Assembly: GCA_963732155.1 (NCBI GenBank) | Contig: CAVSYB010000015.1 | Location: 1 to 64,000 of the forward strand | From: Roseiarcus sp963732155 | GTDB lineage: Bacteria; Pseudomonadota; Alphaproteobacteria; Rhizobiales; Beijerinckiaceae | DNA: 64,000 bases | Reading direction: 5' to 3' | Shown: positions 16,601 to 25,264 of the stretch, in pieces | Position numbering within the stretch: position 1 is the stretch's first letter | Layout: each line of letters begins with the position of its first letter | Program-made: the position numbers and the translations under genes | The notes under the pieces: model-generated | Databases searched by the model: none | What the model saw: the letters and a program-made list of their open reading frames with translations, nothing else | What the model was told of the DNA's origin: nothing

Positions 16601-18184
16601 ATGGCGGAGCGCTATGATGCGATCATCATCGGAGGCGGCCATAACGGACTGACTTGCGGCGCCTATCTCGCGCGCGCCGGCCTGAAGACGCTGGTGCTGG
16701 AGCGCCGCCCCGTGGTCGGCGGCGCCGCGGTGACGGAAGAGGTCACGCCGGGCTTCAAGTTCTCGGTGTTCAGCTATTTGATGAGCCTCCTTCATCCGAA
16801 GGTCATCGCCGATCTCGAACTGGCCAAATACGGCTACCAGGTGCTTCCGGCGACCGACATGTTCGGCCTGTTGCCGGACAACGACTACATCGTCTTCGCC
16901 GACGACATCGCCAAGACGCAAGCGTCTTTCGCGCGCTTCTCCGCGAAGGACGCCGCGATCTACCCCGAGTTCGACCGCTATCTCATGGACTCCGTCAAGA
17001 TCATGCGGAAGCTCCTGCTGGAGACGCCGCCCGATCCGTCATGCCGCGACTGGCGCTCATTCAAGGAGACCGCGAAGTTCCTGTGGAAATACCGTCGCGT
17101 GGGGGGCAAGCTGTTCCGCCTCGTCGACCTCCTGACGATGAGCGCCGACGACTACCTCTCCGAATGGTTCGAGCGTTCCGAGATCAAGGCGGTGCTGGCC
17201 TATTATTGCGGCATCGGCACTTTTGTCGGCCCCAAGAGCCCCGGCTCCGCCTATGTCGTGATGCACCACCTGATGGGCGAGCACGCCGGCGCCGGCGGGT
17301 GGGGGTTCGTGCGCGGCGGGATGGGGTCGATCACCCAGGCCATCGCCCGATCGGGACAGGAGAAGGGCCTCGTCGTCAAGACCGCCTGCGAGGTCGCCTC
17401 GATCGAAACGGCGAACGGCCGCGCGACCGGCGTGACGCTCGCCGACGGGACGCGCTATGAGGCCGGCGTCGTGGCGAGCAACGTCTCGGCGAAGCTGACC
17501 TTCCTCAAATTCCTCGACAAGTCCACGCTGCCGGCCGATTTCGTGCGCGATGTCGAGGCCTACCGGACGTTTTCCAGCGCCTTCAAGATCAACATCGCCT
17601 GCGAGGCGCTCCCGCGCTACACCGCTTTCGACGCGCAGGCCTGCGGCTTCGCCTATCCGACCTACGCCCACATCGGGCCGACCATCGAATATCTCGAAAG
17701 GGCCTACGACGACGCCAAATACGGCGACATGTCGCGCGAGCCGTTCATAACCCCGGTGACGCCGAGCTTCGTCGACGACACGATCGCGCCGCCCGGCAAG
17801 CATGTCGTCCACCTCTTCGGCGGCCACGCGCCCTACAAGCTGAAGGAGGGCGACTGGAGCGCCCGGAAGGACGAACTCGTGCGCAACGTCATGCGGGTGA
17901 TGGACGAGCACGCGCCGGGCTTTTCGAGCGGCGTCATCGACATGCAGGTGCTGACGCCGCCCGACATCGAGGCGAAGATCGGTTCGCCGCATGGCCACAT
18001 CTTCCACGGCGAGCTGCAGATCGATCAACTGTTCTGGGCGCGGCCGGCGCCGCATTGGGCCGATTACCGCACGCCGATCAAGGGTCTCTATCAATGCGGC
18101 TCGTCCGCCCATCCCGGCGGGGGCGTGGGCGGCGTCGTCGGGCACAACGCGGCGCGCGAGATTCTCCGGGACCGTCGTTCGTGA
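16601..18184 (+). CDS. FAD-dependent oxidoreductase, phytoene desaturase/PYROXD2-like
   Basis: A 527-residue flavoprotein. The N-terminus carries the FAD-binding motif IIIGGGHNGLTCGAYLARAG followed by VLERRPVVGGAAVTEE, the pattern of the phytoene-desaturase/PYROXD2 group. The C-terminus has LYQCGSSAHPGGGVGGVVGH, the second FAD contact typical of the group. A GGAG site lies upstream of the ATG. It is the first gene of a rightward operon leading into the Pot-like transporter by a GTGA overlap, so it probably oxidises the imported compound or a product of it. The reaction cannot be named from sequence; amine or alkene dehydrogenation are the family options. Confidence 0.85.
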   Translation: MAERYDAIIIGGGHNGLTCGAYLARAGLKTLVLERRPVVGGAAVTEEVTPGFKFSVFSYLMSLLHPKVIADLELAKYGYQVLPATDMFGLLPDNDYIVFADDIAKTQASFARFSAKDAAIYPEFDRYLMDSVKIMRKLLLETPPDPSCRDWRSFKETAKFLWKYRRVGGKLFRLVDLLTMSADDYLSEWFERSEIKAVLAYYCGIGTFVGPKSPGSAYVVMHHLMGEHAGAGGWGFVRGGMGSITQAIARSGQEKGLVVKTACEVASIETANGRATGVTLADGTRYEAGVVASNVSAKLTFLKFLDKSTLPADFVRDVEAYRTFSSAFKINIACEALPRYTAFDAQACGFAYPTYAHIGPTIEYLERAYDDAKYGDMSREPFITPVTPSFVDDTIAPPGKHVVHLFGGHAPYKLKEGDWSARKDELVRNVMRVMDEHAPGFSSGVIDMQVLTPPDIEAKIGSPHGHIFHGELQIDQLFWARPAPHWADYRTPIKGLYQCGSSAHPGGGVGGVVGHNAAREILRDRRS

Positions 18185-19035
18185 GCGCGGCCGGCCGGCG
18201 GCGGAGCGCGCGCATCGCCCTCGCCGCGCTGTTGCTGGCGCCCGCCGTAACGATCATCGGACTGGGATTCGTCGCGCCGCTGCTGCGCCTCGCGGTGTTG
18301 AGCGTCTCGTCGCCGGCCGGTCCGCTCGCGGCCTATCGGGAGCTGGCGAGCGTCGACGTCTATCGGCTGGTGCTGCGCAACACGATCGTGCTGGCGCTTG
18401 TCGTGTCGGCGGCGAGCCTAGCCATCGGCTTTGCGCTTTCGCTCGCGTTGATCCGGCTGGAGGCCGGCTGGCGCGCGGTGATTTTCGCCTGCGTCGTCTT
18501 GCCCTTATGGATCAGCGTGCTGGTGCGGACCTTCTCCTGGATGTTGATCCTGGGAAGCAACGGACCCCTCAACCGTTTCGTCATGGCGCTCGGCGTCGTC
18601 GATCATCCGCTGCCGCTGCTGTTCGCCTTTCCCGGCGTCGCGATCGGCATGGTGCATGTGCTGCTGCCTTACGCCGTGCTGCCGATCTACGCGGCGCTGT
18701 CGCGCATCGACCCCGCCTTGTTGCGCGCGAGCGACGGGCTCGGCGCCTCGCGCATGGCCACTTTCAGGCGCGTGCTGTTGCCGCTGTCGGCGCGCGGACT
18801 CGCGACCGCCGCGACCTTCACCTTCCTCCTTTCGCTCGGCTTTTTCGTCACGCCGGCTCTGCTCGGCGGTCCGTCCGACACCACCATCTCCATGCTGATC
18901 AATTCCTTCGTCAACGATCGTCTGGACTGGCCGCTCGCGGCCGCCGCTTCGATGACGCTGCTGGCCATGGCGCTCGCGGTGATCGGCCTGGCCGGGCGGT
19001 TCGTGCCGGTGCGCGCGCTATCGGAGATCCGGTGA
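18181..19035 (+). CDS. ABC transporter permease, PotB-like
   Basis: A 284-residue inner-membrane permease of the spermidine/putrescine type (PotB/PotH family). About six hydrophobic helices are evident, for instance IALAALLLAPAVTIIGLGFV at the start. The EAA loop that contacts the ATPase is RASDGLGASRMATFRRVLLP. The start is GTG at 18181, overlapping the previous stop as GTGA; the frame before that has no similarity. Such coupled overlaps recur through this operon. The substrate is likely a polyamine, a betaine-like or an amino compound. Confidence 0.88.
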   Translation: MSAAGRRRSARIALAALLLAPAVTIIGLGFVAPLLRLAVLSVSSPAGPLAAYRELASVDVYRLVLRNTIVLALVVSAASLAIGFALSLALIRLEAGWRAVIFACVVLPLWISVLVRTFSWMLILGSNGPLNRFVMALGVVDHPLPLLFAFPGVAIGMVHVLLPYAVLPIYAALSRIDPALLRASDGLGASRMATFRRVLLPLSARGLATAATFTFLLSLGFFVTPALLGGPSDTTISMLINSFVNDRLDWPLAAAASMTLLAMALAVIGLAGRFVPVRALSEIR

Positions 19036-19808
19036 CGCCCGCCGGCGCCGGGACGAAGGCCTTTGCGGCGCTGCTGGCCGCGATGATCATCGCGCCCATT
19101 CTCGCGGTCGCTCCGCTCGCCTTCAGCGAACAGAGCTTTCTGCGCCTGCCGCCGCACGACTGGTCGTTGCGTTGGTGGAGCGCCTTCTTCGCCGATCCGT
19201 CGTGGCTGCGCGCGCTGTTGACCAGCCTCGTGGTCGCAACGCTCTCCTCGCTGCTGTCGGTGACGGCCGGAACCTCGGCGGCGCTCGGCCTCACGGCGCT
19301 CGGACCCCGCATGAGGACGCTCGCCACCGGCCTGTTCCTCGGGCCGTTGGTTGCGCCGGTGATCGTGCTCGCCGTCGGACTCTACGCGCTGGCGCGCGCC
19401 GCCGGCCTGGTGGGGAGCGCGCTCGGCCTGGTGCTCGCCCACACGATGCTGGCGTTTCCCTATGTCGTCCTCAATGTCGGCGTATCGATCGCCGCGCTCG
19501 ATCCGCATCTCGCGCTGGCGGCGAGCGGGCTCGGCGCCGGGCCCTGGCGCGTGTTCCGCACGGTCACCTTTCCGGCGATCCTGCCCGGCGTCGTCGGCGG
19601 CGGCGTGTTCGCCTTCGTCACCTCGTTCGACGAGGTGGTGCTGGCGGTGTTTCTCGCCGGTCCCAGCGTGAAGACGCTGCCGGTGCGCATCTGGGAGGAG
19701 GTGCGCGTGGAATATACGCCGGTCGTCGCGGTCGCCGCGACGATCATGATCATCCTCGCCGTCTCGGGCTCGGCGATCGGGCGGCTCGCGACGCGGAGGG
19801 CGTGGTGA
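19032..19808 (+). CDS. ABC transporter permease, PotC-like
   Basis: A 258-residue second permease of the spermidine/putrescine type (PotC/PotI family). The first helix is FAALLAAMIIAPILAVAPLA and the EAA loop is AASGLGAGPWRVFRTVTFPA, followed by FVTSFDEVVLAVFLAG, a segment characteristic of PotC. The start is GTG at 19032 in a GTGA overlap with the PotB-like stop. It forms a heterodimeric channel with that protein. Confidence 0.88.
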   Translation: MTPAGAGTKAFAALLAAMIIAPILAVAPLAFSEQSFLRLPPHDWSLRWWSAFFADPSWLRALLTSLVVATLSSLLSVTAGTSAALGLTALGPRMRTLATGLFLGPLVAPVIVLAVGLYALARAAGLVGSALGLVLAHTMLAFPYVVLNVGVSIAALDPHLALAASGLGAGPWRVFRTVTFPAILPGVVGGGVFAFVTSFDEVVLAVFLAGPSVKTLPVRIWEEVRVEYTPVVAVAATIMIILAVSGSAIGRLATRRAW

Positions 19809-20857
19809 GCGCCGTCGCCTTTCGCGGCGTCGCCAAGCGCTTTGGCGCCGTGGAAGCGCTTTGTCCGCTCGACCTCGATATCGCGTCGGGCGAGTTCATC
19901 AGTTTCCTCGGGCCGTCGGGCTCCGGAAAGTCGACGCTCCTCAATATTTGCGCGGGCCATGTCGAGCCGACGGCCGGCGCGCTGTTGGTCGCCGGCCGCG
20001 ACGTCACCGGCTTGCCGGCGCGCCGACGCAACATCGGCATGGTGTTTCAGAACTACGCGCTGTTCCCGCATCTCGACGTATTCGAGAACGTCGCCTATGG
20101 GCTGCGCGCGCGTAAGGTCGCGCCGGCCCCGCTGCGGCGACGGGTCGAGGACGCGCTGGGCGCGGTGCGGCTCGAGGGCTTCGAGCGCCGCTCCGTGCTC
20201 AGCCTGTCCGGCGGCCAGCAGCAGCGCGTGGCGTTGGCGCGCGCGCTGGCGATCGAGCCCGACATCCTGCTGATGGACGAGCCGCTCGGCGCGCTCGACA
20301 AGCAGTTGCGCAAGGAAGTGCAGATCGAGATCCGCCGGATGCATGTCGCCCGCCCGCGGACCACGCTCTACGTGACGCACGACCAGGAGGAGGCGCTGGT
20401 CATGTCGGACCGCATCGCCGTGATGCGCGGCGGCCGCCTGGTTCAACTGGCGACGGCGCAGGAGCTTTACAGTCGGCCGGTCGACAGCTTCGTGGCGCGC
20501 TTCCTTGGCGAATCGAACCTGATCGCCGGCCGCGTGACGGGGCTGCGCGACGGGCGCGCGACGCTCGGCGCGGAGGGCCTCGCCGCGCCGATCGAGGGAT
20601 ACGCCGGGCGGGGGCTCAGAATCGCCGACCCGGCTTGCGCGCTGATCCGGCCGGAGCATGTCCGCGCGGTCGCCGGCGGACAGCGCGCTTGCGTCGCCGA
20701 GCGCGTCTTCCTCGGAGAGATCGTGGCGCTGAGGCTGGCTCTGCCGGGCGGCGTCGAACTTTGGTCGCGCCTTTTCAGTTCGGACGCGCCGGGCGGCGAC
20801 CAGATCGAGATCGGTTGGGATCGGGAGCGCGTCTCGATCCTGCCGGAAACATCGTGA
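19805..20857 (+). CDS. ABC transporter ATP-binding protein, PotA-like
   Basis: A 350-residue ATPase of the spermidine/putrescine type. Walker A GPSGSGKST is at residues 36-44, the Q loop is NIGMVFQNYALFPHLDVFEN, the signature is LSGGQQQRVALARAL, Walker B is ILLMDEPLGALD and the H loop is YVTHDQEEA. A C-terminal TOBE-type regulatory domain follows (about 280-345). The start is GTG at 19805, once more in a GTGA overlap. It energises the two preceding permeases. Confidence 0.92.
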   Translation: MSAVAFRGVAKRFGAVEALCPLDLDIASGEFISFLGPSGSGKSTLLNICAGHVEPTAGALLVAGRDVTGLPARRRNIGMVFQNYALFPHLDVFENVAYGLRARKVAPAPLRRRVEDALGAVRLEGFERRSVLSLSGGQQQRVALARALAIEPDILLMDEPLGALDKQLRKEVQIEIRRMHVARPRTTLYVTHDQEEALVMSDRIAVMRGGRLVQLATAQELYSRPVDSFVARFLGESNLIAGRVTGLRDGRATLGAEGLAAPIEGYAGRGLRIADPACALIRPEHVRAVAGGQRACVAERVFLGEIVALRLALPGGVELWSRLFSSDAPGGDQIEIGWDRERVSILPETS

Positions 20858-20871
20858 AGGAGGAAACCATC

Positions 20872-21915
20872 ATGCTGACCAGACGACATCTGATCGCCGC
20901 CGGGGCGGCCGGCGCGCTGACCGGAATCATGGGTCGCGCCCAGGCCGACGCCGCCAAACTCACCTTCTGCTCGTGGGGCGGAGCGCTCAGCGACCTTGAA
21001 AAGACGGCGATGCTCGAGCCCTTCGGCAAGATCAGGGGCTTCGAGGTCGTCGCCGCCTCGCCGACCAATTACGCCAAGCTGAAAGCGATGGTCGACGCCG
21101 GCCAGCCCGAATGGGACCTCGTCGATGTCGGCGGGCGTTTCATCTGGCAGGGCGCCGATTACCTGGAGCCGCTCGACATGTCGCTGATCCCGAACGCCAA
21201 GGCGCTCGACCCGGGCTGGGTGGCGTCCAAGGGCGTCTTCACCTCCACCGGCGCCACGGTGGTCGCCTGGAACACCAAGGCGTTCCCGGAGGACAAGGGG
21301 CCGAAATCCTGGAAGGACTTCTGGGACGTCAAGGCGTTCCCCGGGCCGCGCGGCCTCTACAAGGCCTTCTATTACAACTACGAGGCCGCGCTGCTGGCGG
21401 CCGGCACGCCGCGCGCCGAGGTCTATCCCGCCACCGAGGACAAGGTGAAGCTCGCCATGGACAAGATTCGCGAGTTGAAGCCGAACGTGAAGGTCTGGTG
21501 GACGGCCGGCGCGCAGCCGCCGCAACTGTTGTCCACCGGCGAGCTCGCGATGTCGGCGGCCTGGTCGGGTCGCGTCCTCGCCATCATCAAGGAGAACGCC
21601 CCCGTCGCGATGACTTACGAGGATGGCGTCGCCTGGGGCAGCGCCTGGGTTGTCCCGAAGGGCGCGCCCAACGCCAAACTCGCCATGGAGGCGATCAACT
21701 ATGCGATCTCGCCCGAAGCCCAGGCGCGCCTGCTGGACTTCGGCATCTATGGGCCCGTGCTGGGCGAGGCGGCGGCCAAGGGCACGCCGGAGCAGCGCAA
21801 GTTCATGGTCACCGCGCCCGAAAACATCAAGAACATGCTCATTTTGAATGAGCAGCAGGCGGCGCTGTATTCAGCGAAATATGAAAACGACTGGAACCGC
21901 ATGCAGCTCGAGTGA
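20872..21915 (+). CDS. Periplasmic substrate-binding protein, PotD-like
   Basis: A 347-residue solute-binding protein of the spermidine/putrescine family. It starts with an RR-containing signal sequence (MLTRRHLIAAGAAGALTGIM) with likely cleavage after AQADA; the twin arginines suggest Tat export, although the motif lacks the usual Phe. The mature part opens with LTFCSWGGALSDLEKTAMLE, a family pattern. AAGGAGG lies 7-13 bases before the ATG. It is the first gene after the ATPase with its own strong site, which suits the excess of binding protein needed. Binding residues for polyamines cannot be confirmed by eye, so the substrate is open. Confidence 0.88.
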   Translation: MLTRRHLIAAGAAGALTGIMGRAQADAAKLTFCSWGGALSDLEKTAMLEPFGKIRGFEVVAASPTNYAKLKAMVDAGQPEWDLVDVGGRFIWQGADYLEPLDMSLIPNAKALDPGWVASKGVFTSTGATVVAWNTKAFPEDKGPKSWKDFWDVKAFPGPRGLYKAFYYNYEAALLAAGTPRAEVYPATEDKVKLAMDKIRELKPNVKVWWTAGAQPPQLLSTGELAMSAAWSGRVLAIIKENAPVAMTYEDGVAWGSAWVVPKGAPNAKLAMEAINYAISPEAQARLLDFGIYGPVLGEAAAKGTPEQRKFMVTAPENIKNMLILNEQQAALYSAKYENDWNRMQLE

Positions 21916-24035
21916 CCGGACCCGTCATGCTCGCCATGACAGACGGCCGGCGTCTGACGCCGCTGCTCGCCCCCCGGAGCATTGCTTTCGTGGGGGCGAG
22001 CGCGCGGCCGGACACGCCGGGCAACGACATGATGCGGATGATCCGTCGCGGCGGGTTTGCCGGCGTCGTTCACGGCGTGAACCCCAACAACCGCGCGATC
22101 GAGGGCTATCCCTGCGTTCCCAGCCTCGCCGATCTTCCGGCGCCGCCGGATCTTGCGGTCCTTTCGGTCAGGAACGAGCGGCTGGAGGAGACTCTCGCCG
22201 CCGCTGTCGCCGTCGGCGCCAGGGCGGCGGTCATTTTTGGCTCCGGCGTTCTGCCGGACGACGGCGATCCGCCGCTGGCGCGGCGGCTCGCCCGCCTCGC
22301 GCGCGCGGCCGGCGTTCCCCTCTGCGGGCCGAACTGCATGGGCTTCTACAACGAGCTCGACCGGGTCTGGGTGTGCGGCTTCCCGAGCCCACGCCAGGCC
22401 GCGCCGGGCCCGATCGCCCTCATCGCCCATTCCGGGAGCGCCTTCGGCGCGCTCGCGCATAACGATCCGCGCCTGCGCTTCGCGCTGGCGGTGTCTCCGG
22501 GCGGCGAGGCGACGGCGACGGTCGCCGATTACATTCTCTACGCCATCGAACGACCGGAGGTGAAAGTCGTCGGCCTGTTTCTCGAAACGGCGCGCGATCC
22601 CAAAGGCTTCGCGCAAGCCCTCGAGCGCGCGGCGGCGCGCGGCGTTCCCGTCGTCGCGCTCAAGGTCGGGCGGACCGAGGCGGCGGCGGCGGGCGCGCTC
22701 ACCCATACGGGCGCGATCGCCGGCAGCGACCTCGCCTTCGGCGCGCTGTTCGATCGTCACGGCGTGATCCGGGTCGAAACGCTCGACGAACTCGCGGCCA
22801 CGCTGCTGCTTTTGTCGACCGGGCGCCGCGTTGCGCCGGGCGGCCTCGTCGCGATCGGCGATTCCGGCGGCGAGCGCGAGATGATGATCGATCTGGCCGA
22901 TCGCGCCGGCGTCGCTTTCGCCGCGATCTCGCCGCAAACCAAGGCCTCGCTCGCCGCCCGGCTGGAGCCCGGCCTCGAAGCCGCCAATCCGCTCGACGCC
23001 TGGGGGACCGGCGCCGGTTTCGTCGCCCATTTCGCCGATTGCTTCGGCGACCTCCTCGCCGATCCCCAAGCCGCGCTCGGCCTGTTCAACGCCGATCTCC
23101 GCGACGGCTCCTACCTTTATCGCGGCTTTGCCGACGCGGCGCTCGCCGCCGCGCGCGCTTGCGACAAGGTCGTCGCGGTCGCCACCAATTACACGCAGGT
23201 CCGCCACGACGCGCTGGCGCTCGAACTCACGCTCGCCGGCGTGCCGGTGCTCGACGGCACGGCGAATGCGCTGGCGGCGGTGCGCGGCGCCTTGACCTAT
23301 CGCGACTTCCAGGCGCGGCCCGTCGATCCGCCGCCTTCGCCGCCCGCGCCGCGCGCGGCCGATCGTGACGGCGCCCGCGCGCGGCTGCGAACGGGCGGCG
23401 GCGCGCTCGACGAGGCGTCCAGCCTGTCGTTGCTCGGCGCCTGGGGCGTTCCGGCCATTCCGCATATCGTCGTCGCAAGCTGCGACGAGGCGCTTCTGGC
23501 GGCGGCGAAGCTCGGCTATCCCGTCGTCTGCAAGACGGCCGCGCCCGGCGTGGCGCATAAAACCGACGTCGGCGGCGTGCGTCTCGGCGTCGTCGACGAA
23601 TCGGCCCTGCGCGAAGCCTACGGCGATCTCTCCGCCAGATTGGGCCCGCTGGCGCTGATCGCGCCGATGGCGCAGCCCGGCGTCGAACTGTCGCTCGGCA
23701 TGATCCGCGATCCGCAGTTCGGTCCGATCGTGGTGGTCGGCGCCGGCGGGGCGCTGGTCGAACTCATCGACGATCGGCGCGCCGCCCTGGCGCCGTTCGG
23801 GCGAGCGACCGCCCGCCGGCTGCTCGACGGCCTGAAGCTCCGACGGCTGCTCGACGGCCATCGCGGCGACGCCGCGGTCGATCGCGAACGTCTGTCCGAG
23901 GTGATCGCGCTGTTCTCCGTGCTGGCGGCGGAGCTTGCCGATCTGGTCGCGGAGATCGACGTCAATCCGCTCGTCGCGGGTCACGACATTGTCGCCCTCG
24001 ACGCGCTCGTCGTCGCCAAACCGGAGTTCGGTTGA
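21912..24035 (+). CDS. ADP-forming acyl-CoA synthetase, fused alpha-beta
   Basis: A 707-residue acetate--CoA ligase (ADP-forming) family protein, with the alpha (CoA-binding and ligase) and beta (ATP-grasp) parts fused. In order: CoA-binding Rossmann domain (APRSIAFVGASARPDTPGND), succinyl-CoA-ligase-like domains with VALKVGRTEAAAAGALTHTG (the His of HTGA matches the phosphorylated His region of the family), and an ATP-grasp domain at about 480-705 (YPVVCKTAAPGVAHKTDVGG; VVVGAGGALVELIDDRRAAL). It would activate a carboxylic acid with CoA using ATP reversibly. The start is GTG at 21912, overlapping the binding-protein stop; an internal ATG at 21927 is an alternative. It is followed by an acyl-CoA dehydrogenase. 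Confidence 0.88.
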   Translation: MTGPVMLAMTDGRRLTPLLAPRSIAFVGASARPDTPGNDMMRMIRRGGFAGVVHGVNPNNRAIEGYPCVPSLADLPAPPDLAVLSVRNERLEETLAAAVAVGARAAVIFGSGVLPDDGDPPLARRLARLARAAGVPLCGPNCMGFYNELDRVWVCGFPSPRQAAPGPIALIAHSGSAFGALAHNDPRLRFALAVSPGGEATATVADYILYAIERPEVKVVGLFLETARDPKGFAQALERAAARGVPVVALKVGRTEAAAAGALTHTGAIAGSDLAFGALFDRHGVIRVETLDELAATLLLLSTGRRVAPGGLVAIGDSGGEREMMIDLADRAGVAFAAISPQTKASLAARLEPGLEAANPLDAWGTGAGFVAHFADCFGDLLADPQAALGLFNADLRDGSYLYRGFADAALAAARACDKVVAVATNYTQVRHDALALELTLAGVPVLDGTANALAAVRGALTYRDFQARPVDPPPSPPAPRAADRDGARARLRTGGGALDEASSLSLLGAWGVPAIPHIVVASCDEALLAAAKLGYPVVCKTAAPGVAHKTDVGGVRLGVVDESALREAYGDLSARLGPLALIAPMAQPGVELSLGMIRDPQFGPIVVVGAGGALVELIDDRRAALAPFGRATARRLLDGLKLRRLLDGHRGDAAVDRERLSEVIALFSVLAAELADLVAEIDVNPLVAGHDIVALDALVVAKPEFG

Positions 24036-25204
24036 TGGATCTTTCCCTGCCGTCGGAGGCGCTGAACTGGCGGCGCCGCGCCAAAGCCTTCGCCGAGGAA
24101 TGCCTGTTTCCGCACGAGATCGAGCTGGAGATGCAGGGCTCGCTGCCGGCGGCGACGCTCGACCGCCTGCGCCGCGCCGTGCGGGAACATGGCCTCAACG
24201 GCGTCAACCACGCCAGGGAGGTCGGAGGCCAGGGCTGCTCGCAGCTCGAGCTGGCGCTGATCGGCGAGGAACTCGGCAAGGCGACCGGCGCCCTTTGGGC
24301 GATCGTGCCCCATCCGGCGGTCGCGCTGAAGCACGGCGCGCCGCGGCAGATCGAGGACTATCTCCGGCCGAGCTGCCTGATGGAGCGGCGCGCCTGCGTC
24401 GCGGTCACCGAACCCGGGGCAGGCTCGGACCCGCGCATGGTGCGCACCCACGCCGACCGCCGCGACGGGCGTTTTGTCCTCAATGGGGAGAAATGGTTCG
24501 TCACTTCAGGCGACGTCGCCGACTATCTGATCGTGCACGCCAACGTCGACGGCGATCCCGACCTGCCGACGCTTTTTCTCGTCGACAAGGCGACGCCGGG
24601 CGTCCGCATCGCGCGCGAGCCCAAATTCACGCATACTTATGTGTTCGGCCATCCCGAGTTTGTGTTCGAGAATGTCGAGGTCGGCGAGGACGGGGTTCTC
24701 GGCGCGGTCGGCGGCGGCCTCGACCTGACGAAGGACTGGTTCGTCGAGGCCCGACTGCAGATCGCGGCCAATACGCTCGGCGCGGCGATCCGCGCCTTCG
24801 AACTCGCCAACGCCTGGGCCAGCGAGCGGCGTCAGTTCGGCCGCGCCATCCGCGACTTCCAGGCGATCGAGTTCATGCTCGCCGACATGGCGGTCGAAAT
24901 CATGGCGACCAAGAGCCTCGTCTATCGCGTATCGTGGGAAATCGACCGCGGCGTCGACCGCAAACTCATTCACGCGCGGGCGAGCGCGCTGAAGCTTCAG
25001 GCGTCCGAAATGGCCGGCCGCGTGCTCGACAAGGCGGTGCAGATTTTCGGCGGGCGCGGCTATATGCGCGAGAACGCGGTGGAGCGGCTGAACCGCGAGG
25101 TGCGCGTCGATCGCATCTGGGAGGGCACTTCGGAAATCCAGAGGGCGATCATCGGCGGCCAATTGCGCAAGCGCGGGACCGGCGTCTTCACGGAGTGGAG
25201 TTGA
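24035..25204 (+). CDS. Acyl-CoA dehydrogenase
   Basis: A 389-residue FAD-dependent acyl-CoA dehydrogenase. The N-terminal helical domain is followed by VAVTEPGAGSDPRMVRTHAD (FAD/substrate segment) and NGEKWFVTSGDVADYLIVHA. The C-terminal domain carries ERRQFGRAIRDFQAIEFMLA, FGGRGYMRENAVERLNREVR and RIWEGTSEIQRAI, whose Glu matches the usual catalytic base of the family. The ATG overlaps the synthetase stop by one base (TGATG). It would introduce a double bond into the CoA thioester made by the preceding enzyme, feeding the enoyl-CoA hydratase at 13.8-14.6 kb. Confidence 0.92.
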   Translation: MDLSLPSEALNWRRRAKAFAEECLFPHEIELEMQGSLPAATLDRLRRAVREHGLNGVNHAREVGGQGCSQLELALIGEELGKATGALWAIVPHPAVALKHGAPRQIEDYLRPSCLMERRACVAVTEPGAGSDPRMVRTHADRRDGRFVLNGEKWFVTSGDVADYLIVHANVDGDPDLPTLFLVDKATPGVRIAREPKFTHTYVFGHPEFVFENVEVGEDGVLGAVGGGLDLTKDWFVEARLQIAANTLGAAIRAFELANAWASERRQFGRAIRDFQAIEFMLADMAVEIMATKSLVYRVSWEIDRGVDRKLIHARASALKLQASEMAGRVLDKAVQIFGGRGYMRENAVERLNREVRVDRIWEGTSEIQRAIIGGQLRKRGTGVFTEWS

Positions 25205-25264
25205 GCAGGCCGCGCGCAAGCGCGCCCGCCTCGCGGCGAATCATGCAACCGACCTGGATCGGTC

